DNA of 54,708 nucleotides, from positions 1 to 54,708 of the IMG/VR virus record IMGVR_UViG_3300028178_000003; one strand, written 5' to 3'. The notes under the pieces were generated by a model that worked only from the letters and a program-made list of their open reading frames with translations, ran no database searches and was not told the origin of the DNA. Within the stretch, counting starts at the first letter, position 1. The number at the start of each line of letters is the position of its first letter. This DNA is from a virus. Made by a program: the position numbers and the translations under genes. Positions 1-10,200 of the stretch are shown here, piece after piece.

Positions 1-255
1 ACAATAATCCTTGCCATTGCTTATACTGCCAGTGTCCATAGCCGTTGCTGTCGATACATTGGTATCAGTGTCGATCAGGAACCAGCTCGTACCGATCCGC
101 ATTGGGATCAGATTGCTCCCTTTGACAACCACTATGGCATGATCCGATGCGTGGGCTTCTAGGATTCTGTCTGCTTTGTTGAGCGGAAACGAGGCCAGTA
201 CAGCAGCAGCGATGCAGGAATCTGACACATCAAGGGTGACTTTTCGATTAGCCAA
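1..255 (-). CDS. Unidentified tail/appendage-region protein, cut by window edge
   Basis: An open frame runs off the left end of the window; the first 85 codons are present. The likely start is TTG at 255-253, because GGAGGTG lies 4 bases upstream and the start overlaps the TAA of the preceding gene (TTGGCTAA arrangement), as is usual for coupled phage genes. The visible part is a mixed alpha/beta sequence beginning LANRKVTLDVSDSC with no recognisable domain. Position after the fibre-like genes suggests a virion appendage role, which is inference only. Confidence 0.6.
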   Translation of the reverse strand, partial: MANRKVTLDVSDSCIAAAVLASFPLNKADRILEAHASDHAIVVVKGSNLIPMRIGTSWFLIDTDTNVSTATAMDTGSISNGKDYC

Positions 256-541
256 TTTTCACCTCCGCTTCTTCAATCTTTGCGCTCACAGTTGACAGCA
301 TTGCGTCGATATTTGCTGACTTCGTGATTCCGAGCTGCTTTGACATCAAACAGGGATTAGGGATGGTTTCTACCACTAGGTCCTTTGTTTCCTCACTGCC
401 CGATATCACACGTTTAACTGTAGCGTGAACTGCGTCATGGGCTTTGATACGCTCCAGATCCCGCTTGACCTCATGCGGATAATCTTCCATCAGATTAATC
501 AAATCCTGATCACAGCCAATTCGTTTTGGGTATCCAATCAT
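248..541 (-). CDS. Hypothetical protein (97 aa) in fibre gene cluster
   Basis: A small, charged, mostly helical protein without signal peptide, membrane segment or known motif. An AAAGGAG-type ribosome site precedes the ATG, and its stop overlaps the TTG start of the next gene downstream. It sits last but one in the visible run of small structural genes. I do not recognise the family; it could be a fibre chaperone or a connector because it lacks the low-complexity look of its neighbours, but nothing in the sequence proves this. Confidence 0.6.
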   Translation of the reverse strand: MIGYPKRIGCDQDLINLMEDYPHEVKRDLERIKAHDAVHATVKRVISGSEETKDLVVETIPNPCLMSKQLGITKSANIDAMLSTVSAKIEEAEVKIG

Positions 542-552
542 TATATGCTCCT

Positions 553-888
553 TTAAACCTTTGTGGGGTAGGCTTTTACGTAATACGGCGTTGCTCCATC
601 GTATATGGTGAAGATTTTAGGAACGCCTGATAGCGTGGTATCAGATATTGCAGCTACAATCGGCATCTTCAACGCCAGCGCGTCAAACACGGCATTTCCT
701 GTGGGAGCATGAGTGATGTCCCCGTCACTGATCGAATCCGCTAACCCAGGAGTTACCACAACTTCGTTGCCGTTAGAATCTTTTCGATAAAAAAGATGAT
801 CGGTTTTAGCATAAAACGCGGACTGCCCACTTGCCGGAGTCGCCGGGGCGTCCCCTTCGGTCAGTAATATTTTTGCAGCACCAGACAT
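553..888 (-). CDS. Small fibre/appendage protein (111 aa)
   Basis: The protein contains stretches common in phage fibre and appendage proteins: a segment around residues 25-45 (AFYAKTDHLFYRKDSNG) and a segment around residues 53-70 (SDGDITHAPTGNAVFDAL). No enzymatic motif is present. AGGAGGAG lies just upstream of the ATG, and the start abuts the stop of the collagen-like gene, so the two are probably translated together. Assignment as a virion fibre part is inference from this resemblance and from the neighbours. Confidence 0.6.
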   Translation of the reverse strand: MSGAAKILLTEGDAPATPASGQSAFYAKTDHLFYRKDSNGNEVVVTPGLADSISDGDITHAPTGNAVFDALALKMPIVAAISDTTLSGVPKIFTIYDGATPYYVKAYPTKV

Positions 889-1500
889 TTAGTCTCCTCC
901 TAATGCTATCAGTAAGCCTATATCTGTAGGCGTTGCGTCTGCTCCGGCGGGGCCTTGTGCTCCAGTAGCACCTGTTGCTCCCGTGTTGCCAGTATCGCCC
1001 TTGTCACCTTTAGCGCCAGTAGCTCCAGTATTGCCAGTATCGCCTTTTACACCTTGGATTCCCTGCGTTCCCTGAACCCCTTGAATCCCCTGGCTTCCAG
1101 TTGCACCTTTATAATTCTTCCATAATCCAGTGAAATCTGAAGCCTGCGGGGAAGAAATAACGGAGTTCGAGTTCTTGATTGCAATGTAATCAAGGGAAGA
1201 ATTGAAAGTCGTAGTGAAATTAGTCCCACTGGCATCACTGGCATAGGCAATATAAATAAAATTACTCACACCGCCGACAAACAGGATTGCGTCCGCTCCG
1301 AGATCCAGCGTTCCTTCATTGTCAAAGACCCCGGAATTGATCGCATACTCCTGCCTTTCTCCGACAGCCACCGTTTCTCCCGAAATAATCTTCCAGAAGG
1401 GAAGCTGAAGACCTGTCGGGGCTTGACCAGGAACAGTATCTCCTGAGTCCAGTTCCCTAACTATACCGTTATACATACATAGTGGTCGTTTAACAGCCAT
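889..1500 (-). CDS. Collagen-like fibre protein (203 aa)
   Basis: The N-terminal two thirds (about residues 1-130) form a non-repetitive domain, and residues about 130-190 are a run of Gly-X-Y triplets ([13 protein letters not shown], then [10 protein letters not shown] and similar) ending in a short globular tail. Gly-X-Y runs form collagen-like triple helices and are a known feature of trimeric phage fibres. The GC-rich triplet repeats (about 945-1100) are prone to expansion and contraction. It lies in a tightly spaced cluster of fibre-like genes. The virion surface role is inferred from the family. Confidence 0.75.
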   Translation of the reverse strand: MAVKRPLCMYNGIVRELDSGDTVPGQAPTGLQLPFWKIISGETVAVGERQEYAINSGVFDNEGTLDLGADAILFVGGVSNFIYIAYASDASGTNFTTTFNSSLDYIAIKNSNSVISSPQASDFTGLWKNYKGATGSQGIQGVQGTQGIQGVKGDTGNTGATGAKGDKGDTGNTGATGATGAQGPAGADATPTDIGLLIALGGD

Positions 1501-1510
1501 GTCTTATCCT

Positions 1511-1825
1511 CTATGTTATTTCTACTAATCCCAGGATATAGTGTATACCACCAGATAATGTATCAACTACCAGTGTATCATACTCAGATAATACAAGCCC
1601 TTTGCAGGTTACTGGCGCTGCTTGGTATGCTGTCAAACTCCCACTTCTAACAAAATACCTAACACCATCACTATCTGAATGATCTGTAATCCATACGCGA
1701 TATGATGCTGTGCTGTTATTATACTCAGTCACGGAAAGAAAAGTCACAATAGCTGTTTTACCTGCTGGACAAGTGTAAAGAGTAGCATCAGTAACAGAAG
1801 TAGCTCTTTTCAATACGGTAGTCAT
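1511..1825 (-). CDS. Small beta-rich structural protein (104 aa)
   Basis: A compact protein rich in alternating hydrophobic/polar residues (for example KTAIVTFLSVTEY and VWITDHSD), suggesting a beta sandwich of the kind found in phage fibre or decoration proteins. No catalytic motif is visible. It is separated by about 10 bases from the collagen-like gene downstream and about 9 from the gene upstream, so it belongs to the same transcript. Family not recognised. Confidence 0.55.
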   Translation of the reverse strand: MTTVLKRATSVTDATLYTCPAGKTAIVTFLSVTEYNNSTASYRVWITDHSDSDGVRYFVRSGSLTAYQAAPVTCKGLVLSEYDTLVVDTLSGGIHYILGLVEIT

Positions 1826-1833
1826 ATCTCACC

Positions 1834-2436
1834 TTACGTCGTCACAAGAGTAATCGGCACCTGCGACTGGAAATTAAGCGCCGTCGCATTGATCGCAAAA
1901 CCAACCCTTTGTACAACTTGCGCTGATCCAGAAGGAGCCGTTGCAGTACAAAGACCCGGAGTTGTAGAAAGGTACTGGACACCAGGAGTCAATGACGTTA
2001 CCTGAGAGTTTGTTCCCTCAAAATACACTGTAGCGTTTGCACCATTTTCAACGGAAGCCAATACAAATCCATGTGCTTCTTTTCCGGCGGTTGAAGCGTC
2101 AGCTTTCCGACATTTTGCTCCGGTTGAATTCCAAACATTGACCAAATCTCCAGCTGCCAATGCTTCTGACGCCGCGATAATCGCAACATCCGCAGCAATA
2201 CCAGTCGGCATGAATGTCGTGTCCAATTTGCCAGTAGCGTCAAGTGCCGGGAGCTTTCCAGAATCCCCAGCACCCGCCGAAGTCGTTTTGCTGTTGACAA
2301 TCGTGGAATCCAGAACACCAGACGAATTCAGCGCCGGAATCTTCCCATCATCGCCTGCACCAGCACTTGTCGCAATTGCCACTTCTTCTGTAATAACGCC
2401 TGCAAGGTTCTTCAAGAATTTATGTGGTCCAGCCAT
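1834..2436 (-). CDS. Fibre-type structural protein with internal repeat (200 aa)
   Basis: The N-terminal part has two related repeats (about residues 22-45 and 50-75) each carrying TSAGAGD-GK-PAL-G-LD, a linker-like repeat often seen in phage fibres. The rest (about residues 80-200) looks like a beta-rich domain. The start is preceded by AAAGGAGAAG and follows the stop of the small upstream gene by one base, implying coupled translation. A virion role is likely from composition and context; no exact family is recognised. Confidence 0.6.
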   Translation of the reverse strand: MAGPHKFLKNLAGVITEEVAIATSAGAGDDGKIPALNSSGVLDSTIVNSKTTSAGAGDSGKLPALDATGKLDTTFMPTGIAADVAIIAASEALAAGDLVNVWNSTGAKCRKADASTAGKEAHGFVLASVENGANATVYFEGTNSQVTSLTPGVQYLSTTPGLCTATAPSGSAQVVQRVGFAINATALNFQSQVPITLVTT

Positions 2437-2437
2437 T

Positions 2438-2581
2438 TCACTTCTCCTTTACTTCTTCTTTGCGAACTGTTAATTCTGGCTGAAGAACAAGCACGTCATA
2501 AAGAGCTTTTCTTGTTTCTTCAGACATATTTTTGAACCTATTATCGTAATCTCTTAAGACCTCTTCACTTATATTTTCCAT
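2438..2581 (-). CDS. Very small hypothetical protein (47 aa)
   Basis: A short frame starting MENISEEVLRDYDNRF, highly charged and probably helical. GAGG lies 8 bases before the ATG, and the stop is separated from the next ATG by a single base, the spacing expected of a real coupled gene. It fills the otherwise empty gap between two structural genes. No function is assigned. Confidence 0.55.
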   Translation of the reverse strand: MENISEEVLRDYDNRFKNMSEETRKALYDVLVLQPELTVRKEEVKEK

Positions 2582-2590
2582 TTTAATTCC

Positions 2591-2995
2591 TCAGGCCAGA
2601 AAAATAGGTTCGCTTATTCTAACCAGTAATTTAGTAGCCGATACTGGAAATCCAACAGTTAAACTAAAACCTGATAATGGTGGAGTCTGCGATAACAGTC
2701 CTGTAGTACTAAGCCACACCGGAACATCAAGAGTCCATGACCAGGAGGGCTCGGTCAATTCTCCACTGACCTGCACGTTTGCCAAGACTCCTACCATGGC
2801 GGCGCCGGTCGTGATCCCCAGGATTCGCTTGGCATGTGACAGGGTGGTGCAGTCAGCGTAATAGACTTTTTCGTCCTCCAGAATTACGGCCCGATGACCG
2901 CTGACCGTCTGACCAGCCTCATAAGATAATATCGTGTCGTCAGTTGATGTACCAGGTTCACCCTGCCGCCCATTTTTACCAGTAAAGATATTCAT
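2591..2995 (-). CDS. Fibre/decoration-type protein (134 aa)
   Basis: The start chosen is the ATG at 2995, which has GGAG 7 bases upstream and gives the N-terminus MNIFTGKNGRQGEPG. The longer in-frame start at 3112 would overlap the upstream gene and translate a hairpin, and its extra residues look non-coding. The short GXY-like start (GRQGEPG) and a beta-rich body (GQTVSGHRAVI, then VVLANV-like strands) fit a fibre or decoration protein. No enzyme motif is seen. Confidence 0.55.
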   Translation of the reverse strand: MNIFTGKNGRQGEPGTSTDDTILSYEAGQTVSGHRAVILEDEKVYYADCTTLSHAKRILGITTGAAMVGVLANVQVSGELTEPSWSWTLDVPVWLSTTGLLSQTPPLSGFSLTVGFPVSATKLLVRISEPIFLA

Positions 2996-3043
2996 AGACT
3001 CCAATAATACCTGTATACACAGAATATAAGTTCTAACTAAGGT

Positions 3044-3068
3044 CTCTCTGGCCAAAACGACCAGAGAG
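3044..3068 (-). other. Hairpin built from two copies of the dispersed 10-bp motif
   Basis: CTCTCTGGCC and GACCAGAGAG face each other with five bases between, giving a 10-bp stem (one G-U pair) between the stop at 3079 and the start at 2995. No T-run follows in either direction, so it is not a typical intrinsic terminator. It could be an RNA-processing or protein-binding site. Confidence 0.6.
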
Positions 3069-3078
3069 GTCGGAATGA

Positions 3079-3984
3079 TTAGAACGCGGATCCTAAAGAT
3101 ATACGCCGCCAATTAGCGTCAGCCACAGTATTAGTTGCAATACAATGGTAAATGTACGAGGCATTGGCGCAAGTCTCATTTGCCACACCTGTAGTACCGT
3201 TGATACCGCCGTCGAGTTTACCGCCTGTTACACTTGATACTGCAGTACCAGTCGCAGTCTCAGACAAAGCAATGAGATTACCACTCGTACCTTTGATTGC
3301 TGCGGTAACTGTAACTACACCGTCAGTGTTAGCAGCTGTTACATTTGTTACATCGGCGTTAATAGCCGTGACAAGATTTGCGGCTTGAGTTGTGTTATTG
3401 GCATTTACAGTAACTTCAAAGGACCCGGCACCAGCACGTGCGGTAACAAAAATAAACTCTTGGGTACCGACCATAACGGACTCATGCACATGATCTACAC
3501 CACCCGCGAGAGTACCGGCGCCACTTACTGCTACACCAGTAGCGACCTCAGTGAGAGCAAGAGCATTACCAGCCACGCCAGCTGCGACTGCAGTAACTGT
3601 GACGATATGGGTATTACCGCCTGTACCCCGTGCAGCAGTCACAGTAGCGAGGTCTGCTGTAATAGCGGCCACGATATTTGTAGCCTGGGTAGGTGCGTCA
3701 GGACTGATCGTGATTTGACCTGCGGCCGCACGGAGCGCTTTGAATGTAAACTCTTGGGCCCCAACAGTAAGGGTCTCTTCTGCGACAGGTAAGTCCGTGA
3801 TAGTGATGGTACCGGTTGCCTGTACGTTGGCTACATGAACGAGGGGAGTTCCAGTGAAGGTTACAACACCGGAAGCAGCTACAGCATTAACAGGGGTTTT
3901 CTCAGCCAGGGAGGCTGGAGAAACGAGATTGAGACCACTACAAGGGACAATCTCTTTTGATTTATTAACATAAAACATTGCCAT
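3079..3984 (-). CDS. Virion protein with two tandem beta domains (301 aa)
   Basis: Residues about 60-165 and 165-260 are two copies of one domain, recognisable by VGAQEFTFKALRAAAG / VGTQEFIFVTARAGAG, then ATNIVAAI / ATNLVTAIN, and GNALALTEVATG / GNLIALSETATG. This repeat family is common in phage structural proteins, probably as exposed beta domains. The N-terminus (MAMFYVNKSKEIVPCSG) is a separate short segment. It is the first gene after its own promoter (4162-4190), with AAAGGAG before the ATG. It is Thr/Ala/Val rich and has no catalytic site. Confidence 0.65.
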   Translation of the reverse strand: MAMFYVNKSKEIVPCSGLNLVSPASLAEKTPVNAVAASGVVTFTGTPLVHVANVQATGTITITDLPVAEETLTVGAQEFTFKALRAAAGQITISPDAPTQATNIVAAITADLATVTAARGTGGNTHIVTVTAVAAGVAGNALALTEVATGVAVSGAGTLAGGVDHVHESVMVGTQEFIFVTARAGAGSFEVTVNANNTTQAANLVTAINADVTNVTAANTDGVVTVTAAIKGTSGNLIALSETATGTAVSSVTGGKLDGGINGTTGVANETCANASYIYHCIATNTVADANWRRISLGSAF

Positions 3985-4044
3985 GACTTAATCTCCTTTT
4001 ACTTACTTGTTTAAGGTTTTTAAAACGACAAGAAAAGGACCAAC

Positions 4045-4085
4045 TTACACCAAACGATGACGTTAGCCATCTTCAAAAAGTGTAA
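4045..4085. repeat. 41-bp element, copy 1
   Basis: This copy starts TTACACCAAACGATG and ends CTTCAAAAAGTGTAA; the same 41-bp layout occurs at 16149-16189 and 35391-35431, but in the opposite orientation. The ends are inverted (TTACAC / GTGTAA). It lies in the leader between a promoter and the first gene of the fibre operon. Confidence 0.7.
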
Positions 4086-4161
4086 ATGACCTTATCACTT
4101 ACACTAACTTTCTTAAAAGTAGCCTTAAATGACGAATTAAGCCTATTCTTATTTAACTTTT

Positions 4162-4190
4162 ATTATAGCATACTTTTCCGTAAAAGTAAA
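4162..4190 (-). promoter_or_regulatory. Sigma-70-like promoter for the fibre operon
   Basis: On the minus strand TTTACT (4190-4185) and TATAAT (4167-4162) are separated by exactly 17 bases. The upstream box AAAATAAGTG directly before the -35 is the same as in the plus-strand early promoters. It lies just beyond the stop of the giant gene and reads toward the gene starting at 3984, so this late cluster has an early-type promoter. Confidence 0.8.
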
Positions 4191-4214
4191 CACTTATTTT
4201 CAGCTCGTCCTACT

Positions 4215-7200
4215 TTATACCCCAGCTGGAGGTCTTTGCTTTTCGTACTTATCGGGTTTTTGGCTACGTTTAAGACTTGATACTAACCATTTTGACGTAA
4301 TATACGGAACTTGATATTTTGGGTCAGCACCTGAAACGTCATTATTATACTCCGTAATCCGTCTATATAAGTCTGCAAAATCTGTATTATTTGTATTATT
4401 TATATTAACTAGCGCATGATTAAAACCTTCTAGTATGCCTGCGCGCTCTTTCTGATACTCAAGACGTACTTGATTCTCGCGCCATTGTTTTTGCCGTACA
4501 CCAGATATACTCCCTGGGTTAAAAGCTAAGACCCGTAATGCAAAATCTGTAGGCGAACCTTTTAATTTATCTGAACCATAAAAAATAGGTTTATAGACTT
4601 TGTCTGTAACACCTTCATCCCATTCACGGTAACCTTTAACTATAGATCCAACAGCTGTTGGTAAAAGTTTCTCAAGACCTTTTTCCCACTGGCCGTCCAT
4701 AAAGGAGTCAATAGAACTCATGATATCTAAGAATACTCCACCAGGCGCACCCATAGCTCCCAACCAGCCCTTAGATAAGTCAGGCATCGGGTTTGTAATT
4801 TCTAAAGACCCTTTAAGGTTTATGCCAATGAGTCCTGCAAAACCGTGTCGTGCAAATGCATCTGACCCAAAAGCTTCTTCAGCCCAGGTATAAAAAGCTT
4901 CTTCAGGGTCATCACCTCCGCCCATAGCCTTAATTGCCGCGGCCACGATTGGCATGACCAGGGAGGCTCCAGCACCTGCGAGGATTGCTGGTGACATGAG
5001 CATGTACGGTACCGACGTCCCCCATTTATTATACTTTATGCCGAGTTCCAGCATATTCAGCATATAATTCTGCTGGAATTTAAAGAAGGTATATGGCATG
5101 TCGAGGAGACGTACCTTCTGCACGATCCAAGGTTTAGCGCCTTTACCATATTCACCATGTGCTCTATTAGAGGTATGATATGCTTTCTGCAGGGCCTCTT
5201 CCATTGTAAGACTTTTGTTCATCTTCATATGCGCTTTTGTCGCCGCAAAGATCGTAGTAGCACGATTTGCTTTCTCAACAGCGCCAAACATAAACATCGC
5301 GCTAGCCATTGTGTTATTCCAGGTCTCATTCGCAGTAGTCTGCAATACCCGCACAGTGTCCTGGTTAAATTGTGCTTCGTCCCACCCGCGCTCTGTAATG
5401 TATGTGAATATGTCATAATCTTGCTTTGCTAAAGGGAGCTTTCCTAAATGTTCCTTAAAGCCTTTAGAAATGACATTTGAACCTTCCAGTATAGACGCGC
5501 GATACTTGGCGTACTTGGCAGCCGCTGAGGTAATCTCGCCCCAGGATTTCGTGATTGACATACCTGTGTGCGCAGCAATTGTAGCTGGTGCCGCGAACGC
5601 CATGTTTGTAGCGTTAACTGCAACTGAACTTACACGGAAACCAAGGTACTTAAGAACTGTTAAACCTTTGAGATAACCCACAGCTCGTTCTACCGCGTTA
5701 TCAGGTCGTAGAACATGGTTCATATACAATCGTGTATCATCATACAAGTTCTTTTGGTTCACTGCACTTATTGCTTTGCGCTTTACTTCAGCGCGGTAGT
5801 CTTTATACTTTGTGCCTGGGTTAGATTTCTGGAAATCTGCGAAAGATACGTCACGTCCGGTAAAAGCCTCAAGCATCCCTCTGGCCACTGTTCTACGTGC
5901 AACACCAGCCGCGATCTTCTGCGCATAAGCCGTAAGTGCTTTAAGCGGGTCAGTCTCGTACCCTTCCCAGTGCGACTCAGAACGTTTGAGGCGCGAACTA
6001 AAACTACCTTTTGCTTTATAGATGTTACCAATGTTGTAATTTATTTTTGCGTAAATGGCCTCAAGTAACTTCTGTTCAGCTTCAGACATATCTTTGCGGT
6101 CTACATTCTCAAGGGCCGCGGAAACGAGTGAATCCGTCGCTGTAAGAAGACCAGGGGTGTCGTAGATCGTTTCAGTTGCCGCCTTGACAGGGTTAATGGA
6201 AATCTCGCTTTCCTTAAAACCTTGCGCCATAAGCTTCTTGACTTCTGCAGCCACCGGTAACTTCTGGTTAATAAAGCCTTTGATACCTGCTTTTAATGCA
6301 GAATCCAATTCATTCGCCGGAAGATATAAGTCGATAGGAATAAGTACTTTCTTTCCAAGGGCGTTCTCCTTTTGCGCGGTCAATACATAATTTTTCTGCG
6401 GGCGTTCACGTGGAAAATATGTACCGCGTAAATCACCGACAATAGCAATTGCCTCAGACAGTTTAACAGCTACGTCTTTACCACCGACGGTGTGTACCGC
6501 GGTTGTTTCTGTTATACCGTTATCTCGCGCAAGTTTTATCTGCCTGCGCATATCGTCTACAATTACGTCAAAACCGCGATTTGTAAGATCGCGGCACTCT
6601 TTAACCATTGCCATAGCTTTCTCAGAGAAACCACGAGCTTTAAGACTTTTCTGTTCCTCTGCAGTCATGGCTGTAACTGCGTCAGATTCTTTAGCGTAAT
6701 CAAGAATACTTTTACCGATAGGGCTCATTACATGCCAGCGGTCTTTTACAAGCCGGACTGAATACCCGATACCTGTCTTATCAGCGTCTAATAAGTAATT
6801 CATACCTGCTTTATATGATCGCGGATCAGTTTTCTTCATGCCCTCTAAAAGCGGTATAAAAGTATTACCGACGACCATGCCTTCTGTAACATGCTTGATC
6901 TCACCTTGTTTCTGCGCCCATTCGAGCACTTTCTCAGCAGAACTATCACGGCGCATATAATACTCTGGAAGACTAAACATGCGGGTAAAGATGTTTGTGG
7001 TCTGTGTATCTATAGTACGCGTATATCCTTTAATACCTTTTTTTGGTTTACCAAAGTTCAAGCGCTCTTGCTCAGCCTGTACTGTATTCATAATTTGGCT
7101 GGTCAGTTGTGCAAGTTGTTTAGTCTGAATATTTTTTGCACGCTGTGCAATGGTATCTGCTGCAGCAAGTTTATCCAGATGTGCTGCATACTCAGCCTCT

Positions 7201-10200
7201 TCACGTGTTTCAGGACGCCGGCCCATCGTATCAACAAGATCAGGCATTATTTCAGGTCGGTGTACCCAGACATCAGCCGTTTTGTAGTTGACAGCCTCTG
7301 GGATATTGAGCCCTTCAGTCGGTTGACCTCGGCCAGAGAGGAGCTCGAAGCCTAACTTCTCGGCCATCTTATTCATTTCAGGTGATACTACGGCGAGGTA
7401 GATAGGCCTATCATAGGCGTCCATTACTTCTCGCATCATCGATTCGCCAATACCTTGGCGTCGATCATTCGGGTCAACAAACATGCTGTGGATCACAACG
7501 CCGAGCTTTACTTCCTCGAAGTCAAGATCACTACTCTCTCTGGTTATTTTGTAACTCTTACCTTTCTCTGTGCTTAGACCGTGTGGCTCGGTTTCCGCAA
7601 AGTCAGCTATTGGGATTTCACCGCGTTCAGCCATATCTTTGAGTTTATCGCCAATTACAAACTGGTGATAAGTATTCGCAAAATCTGCAGACCCAGTTTC
7701 TTCGATATCCTCAAGAGCTTTTTCTGCTTCAGCTTCTGTTTTAAAAATATGCGCAATCGTACTATCTGGGTCTATGTTTGCATCGTCAAATTCAAAGTCA
7801 TCAGCACTATTTCCATCGTTCTCCCAAGCGTCACGTGCATTAGTCTCTGCTCTATTCCATGCTGTATCTGATGTATACTCAATAATATATCCACCTTTTA
7901 CTTCTGATATAAAAGGCATATTAAAACCATAATTCAACGCCGGAGACATACCTGGTATTTCTACAGAACCAAGAGTTCCACCGTATGGTACAATGTTCTT
8001 CTTCGTAGCATTAGTAAGTACTTCAGTAAGTTGTCTAACACTACCGCCTACTTTATACGTACTGCCGCCAATTATCCATTTTCCATCGGAGTAATGTAGT
8101 TTAGCTCCCCAGTTTTCAATTTTTGCTACTTGTATAGGACTCATGGGCCAAACTACAGTATTAATACCACGTTTTACCGCTTCTTTTACAACTTCTTTAA
8201 AGATCGTGGGGACATAGTTATCCTTAAACGGAAGTTCTGGAATCACAGTAAGATACGGTCTTGACAACGTACGTTTTGCCAAATACCGGTTATGTATTGC
8301 AGTATTATAACTTACTGCCGAAGGTCTCATTTTTTCCATCATACCACGTACTTTTTCTATATCAATACCTGGAATAATTTCCTGCAGTTTTCGTATAGGC
8401 TCAGTAGCTGTAGTTGTTGGTTTTTTAAACTTCATACTGTTAAGGTAAGAGTCTATGTAAGCTCTAATTCGTGCATTTGCTTTTCCTTTTTGCTTTCCGT
8501 GGTTATCTGCAATATACTGCTTAATTTCTGTGCGTACGTTATTACGTGCGGATTCATAAGCACTAATTGGCTCTGCAAACTCTGGTCTTGACCATATCTC
8601 CGCTTTCTTTGAAGTATATTCAGCTTGGTACTTACGAAAATCAGCTATCGCTTCTAATGAGGTATATCCATGTTTTTTACCCTGATTATGCAGGTCTGAT
8701 TGTACCTCGTTTATAAATACTTCACCTGTAGGTAATACCGCACAGCGCGCCCATGCAATTTGATTTTTTGTTTTACTGAAATGCACGGCCCTATAGTCTG
8801 AATCCCCGATACCTTTAGGTAAACTCAACTCTACGTTAAATGTTTCTTGAGCTTGATGTGCTGGAATGATACTATACTGTGACCAAGGCACCGCAGCTCT
8901 TTCAGCGCCGGTAAAGGTCGCATTTACGTATTCTCGTATAGCTCGCGCAGAATGTATGAAGTTTGTATACATACTTCCGCCGAACCGAATTGCTTTTGAT
9001 AATTTGGCACTTGAATCAAGTTCCTTAATAAAACGGCTAATGCCAGGCAATGTAGTTCCTGTAAAAGTTTCTTTAAGCTGCCTAATATACTTACTGCTGT
9101 CGTAGTCCTCAATTATGGGTATATTACCATGGAGCGTATCACGCAGAACATCTCGTTCTTGCAAGTCAAGGTATTTCAATTTATCAATAGTATCAAACAA
9201 AGCCATGAATGCAGGGTTTATACTTTCAGCGTCTTCATTCAGCCATTGCGAGAACGTAGAGTCCTGATAAGTTTTAAGGACTGCAGCGGCTTTATTAGCA
9301 GCTTTATTAGCGTTTGTATCATGCGGTATTGAACCAGCAGTAGCTGCGGCTATTAAGCGTTGCCGTGAACCTGCTTCATCATCCGCGCTATATGCCCAAG
9401 GCGCAGTTGATTTACCTTCTACATTTTTAAACTCTACTTTGCTTGACGTTACTTTTACGTCTAAATCATTCTTCAGACTGTTCTCATTCAAGAAGTCAAG
9501 CACTTCAGTCTGGGTTACATTGTCACCTTGCTTTTGTACAAGCCATTCACGAAGCCCTGACCAAAATACCTCTTCTCTTATCGCGGCAGGCATAGAGCCC
9601 TTAAGCCATCCGTCAACTGACTTAATCCAGTTTTCAGCCATAGGAAACTTATTCTGTGGGCCCTTCTTCATAACATATTCAGTTTCAAGACGCGAGCTGG
9701 CGCTGATCCTGTCAGTATACGCGTGAATGCTTTCTACTTTGTGAATCAGGGGCTTTTCGACGGCTTTACGAAGATCCGCCATAAGCATATCTGCGACGTC
9801 TTTAGCTTCAAACCGGAGGGTCTTCATTGAAACGCCAAAGTTCCTGAATAAGAAGGCAGATACGGCTTTCCAGATCCTTGTCCAGAGAGAGTACTTAGCC
9901 TGACGTTCTTGATGCGTGAGACCATCCTGCGAAACCAGTTGCAAATACTTCATCATCACTTCTTCTTTATACATGCCCCGGCGTTCTAAATCGGACAGTC
10001 CTTGCGCTTCCCATACTTTAGCATGGCCTAGTCTTACTTCTTTGTAGATCCTGTCCAGTAAGGTTTTATCCATCTCGGAGAGACTCTTCTCATCAGTCAG
10101 AAGATCGTAGATATTTTCCCATTGCTTACGCCATACGGTATCAGCCCGCAGGAGCATATGCCCACCTTCATGCGTAAGGATACCGCGTATCGCGTCAATC

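Noticed and set aside
2996-3112. Longer start at 3112 for the gene ending at 2591
   Set aside because: It would overlap the upstream gene and read through the motif hairpin, and it lacks a ribosome site; the ATG at 2995 has GGAG.
3385-3792. 135-codon plus-strand Cys/Ser-rich frame
   Set aside because: It is the antisense shadow of the Thr/Ala/Val-rich beta domains at 3079-3984.
5158-5672. Plus-strand frames in the C-terminal part of the giant gene
   Set aside because: No promoter, ribosome site or homology; they overlap a clear long coding frame on the other strand.
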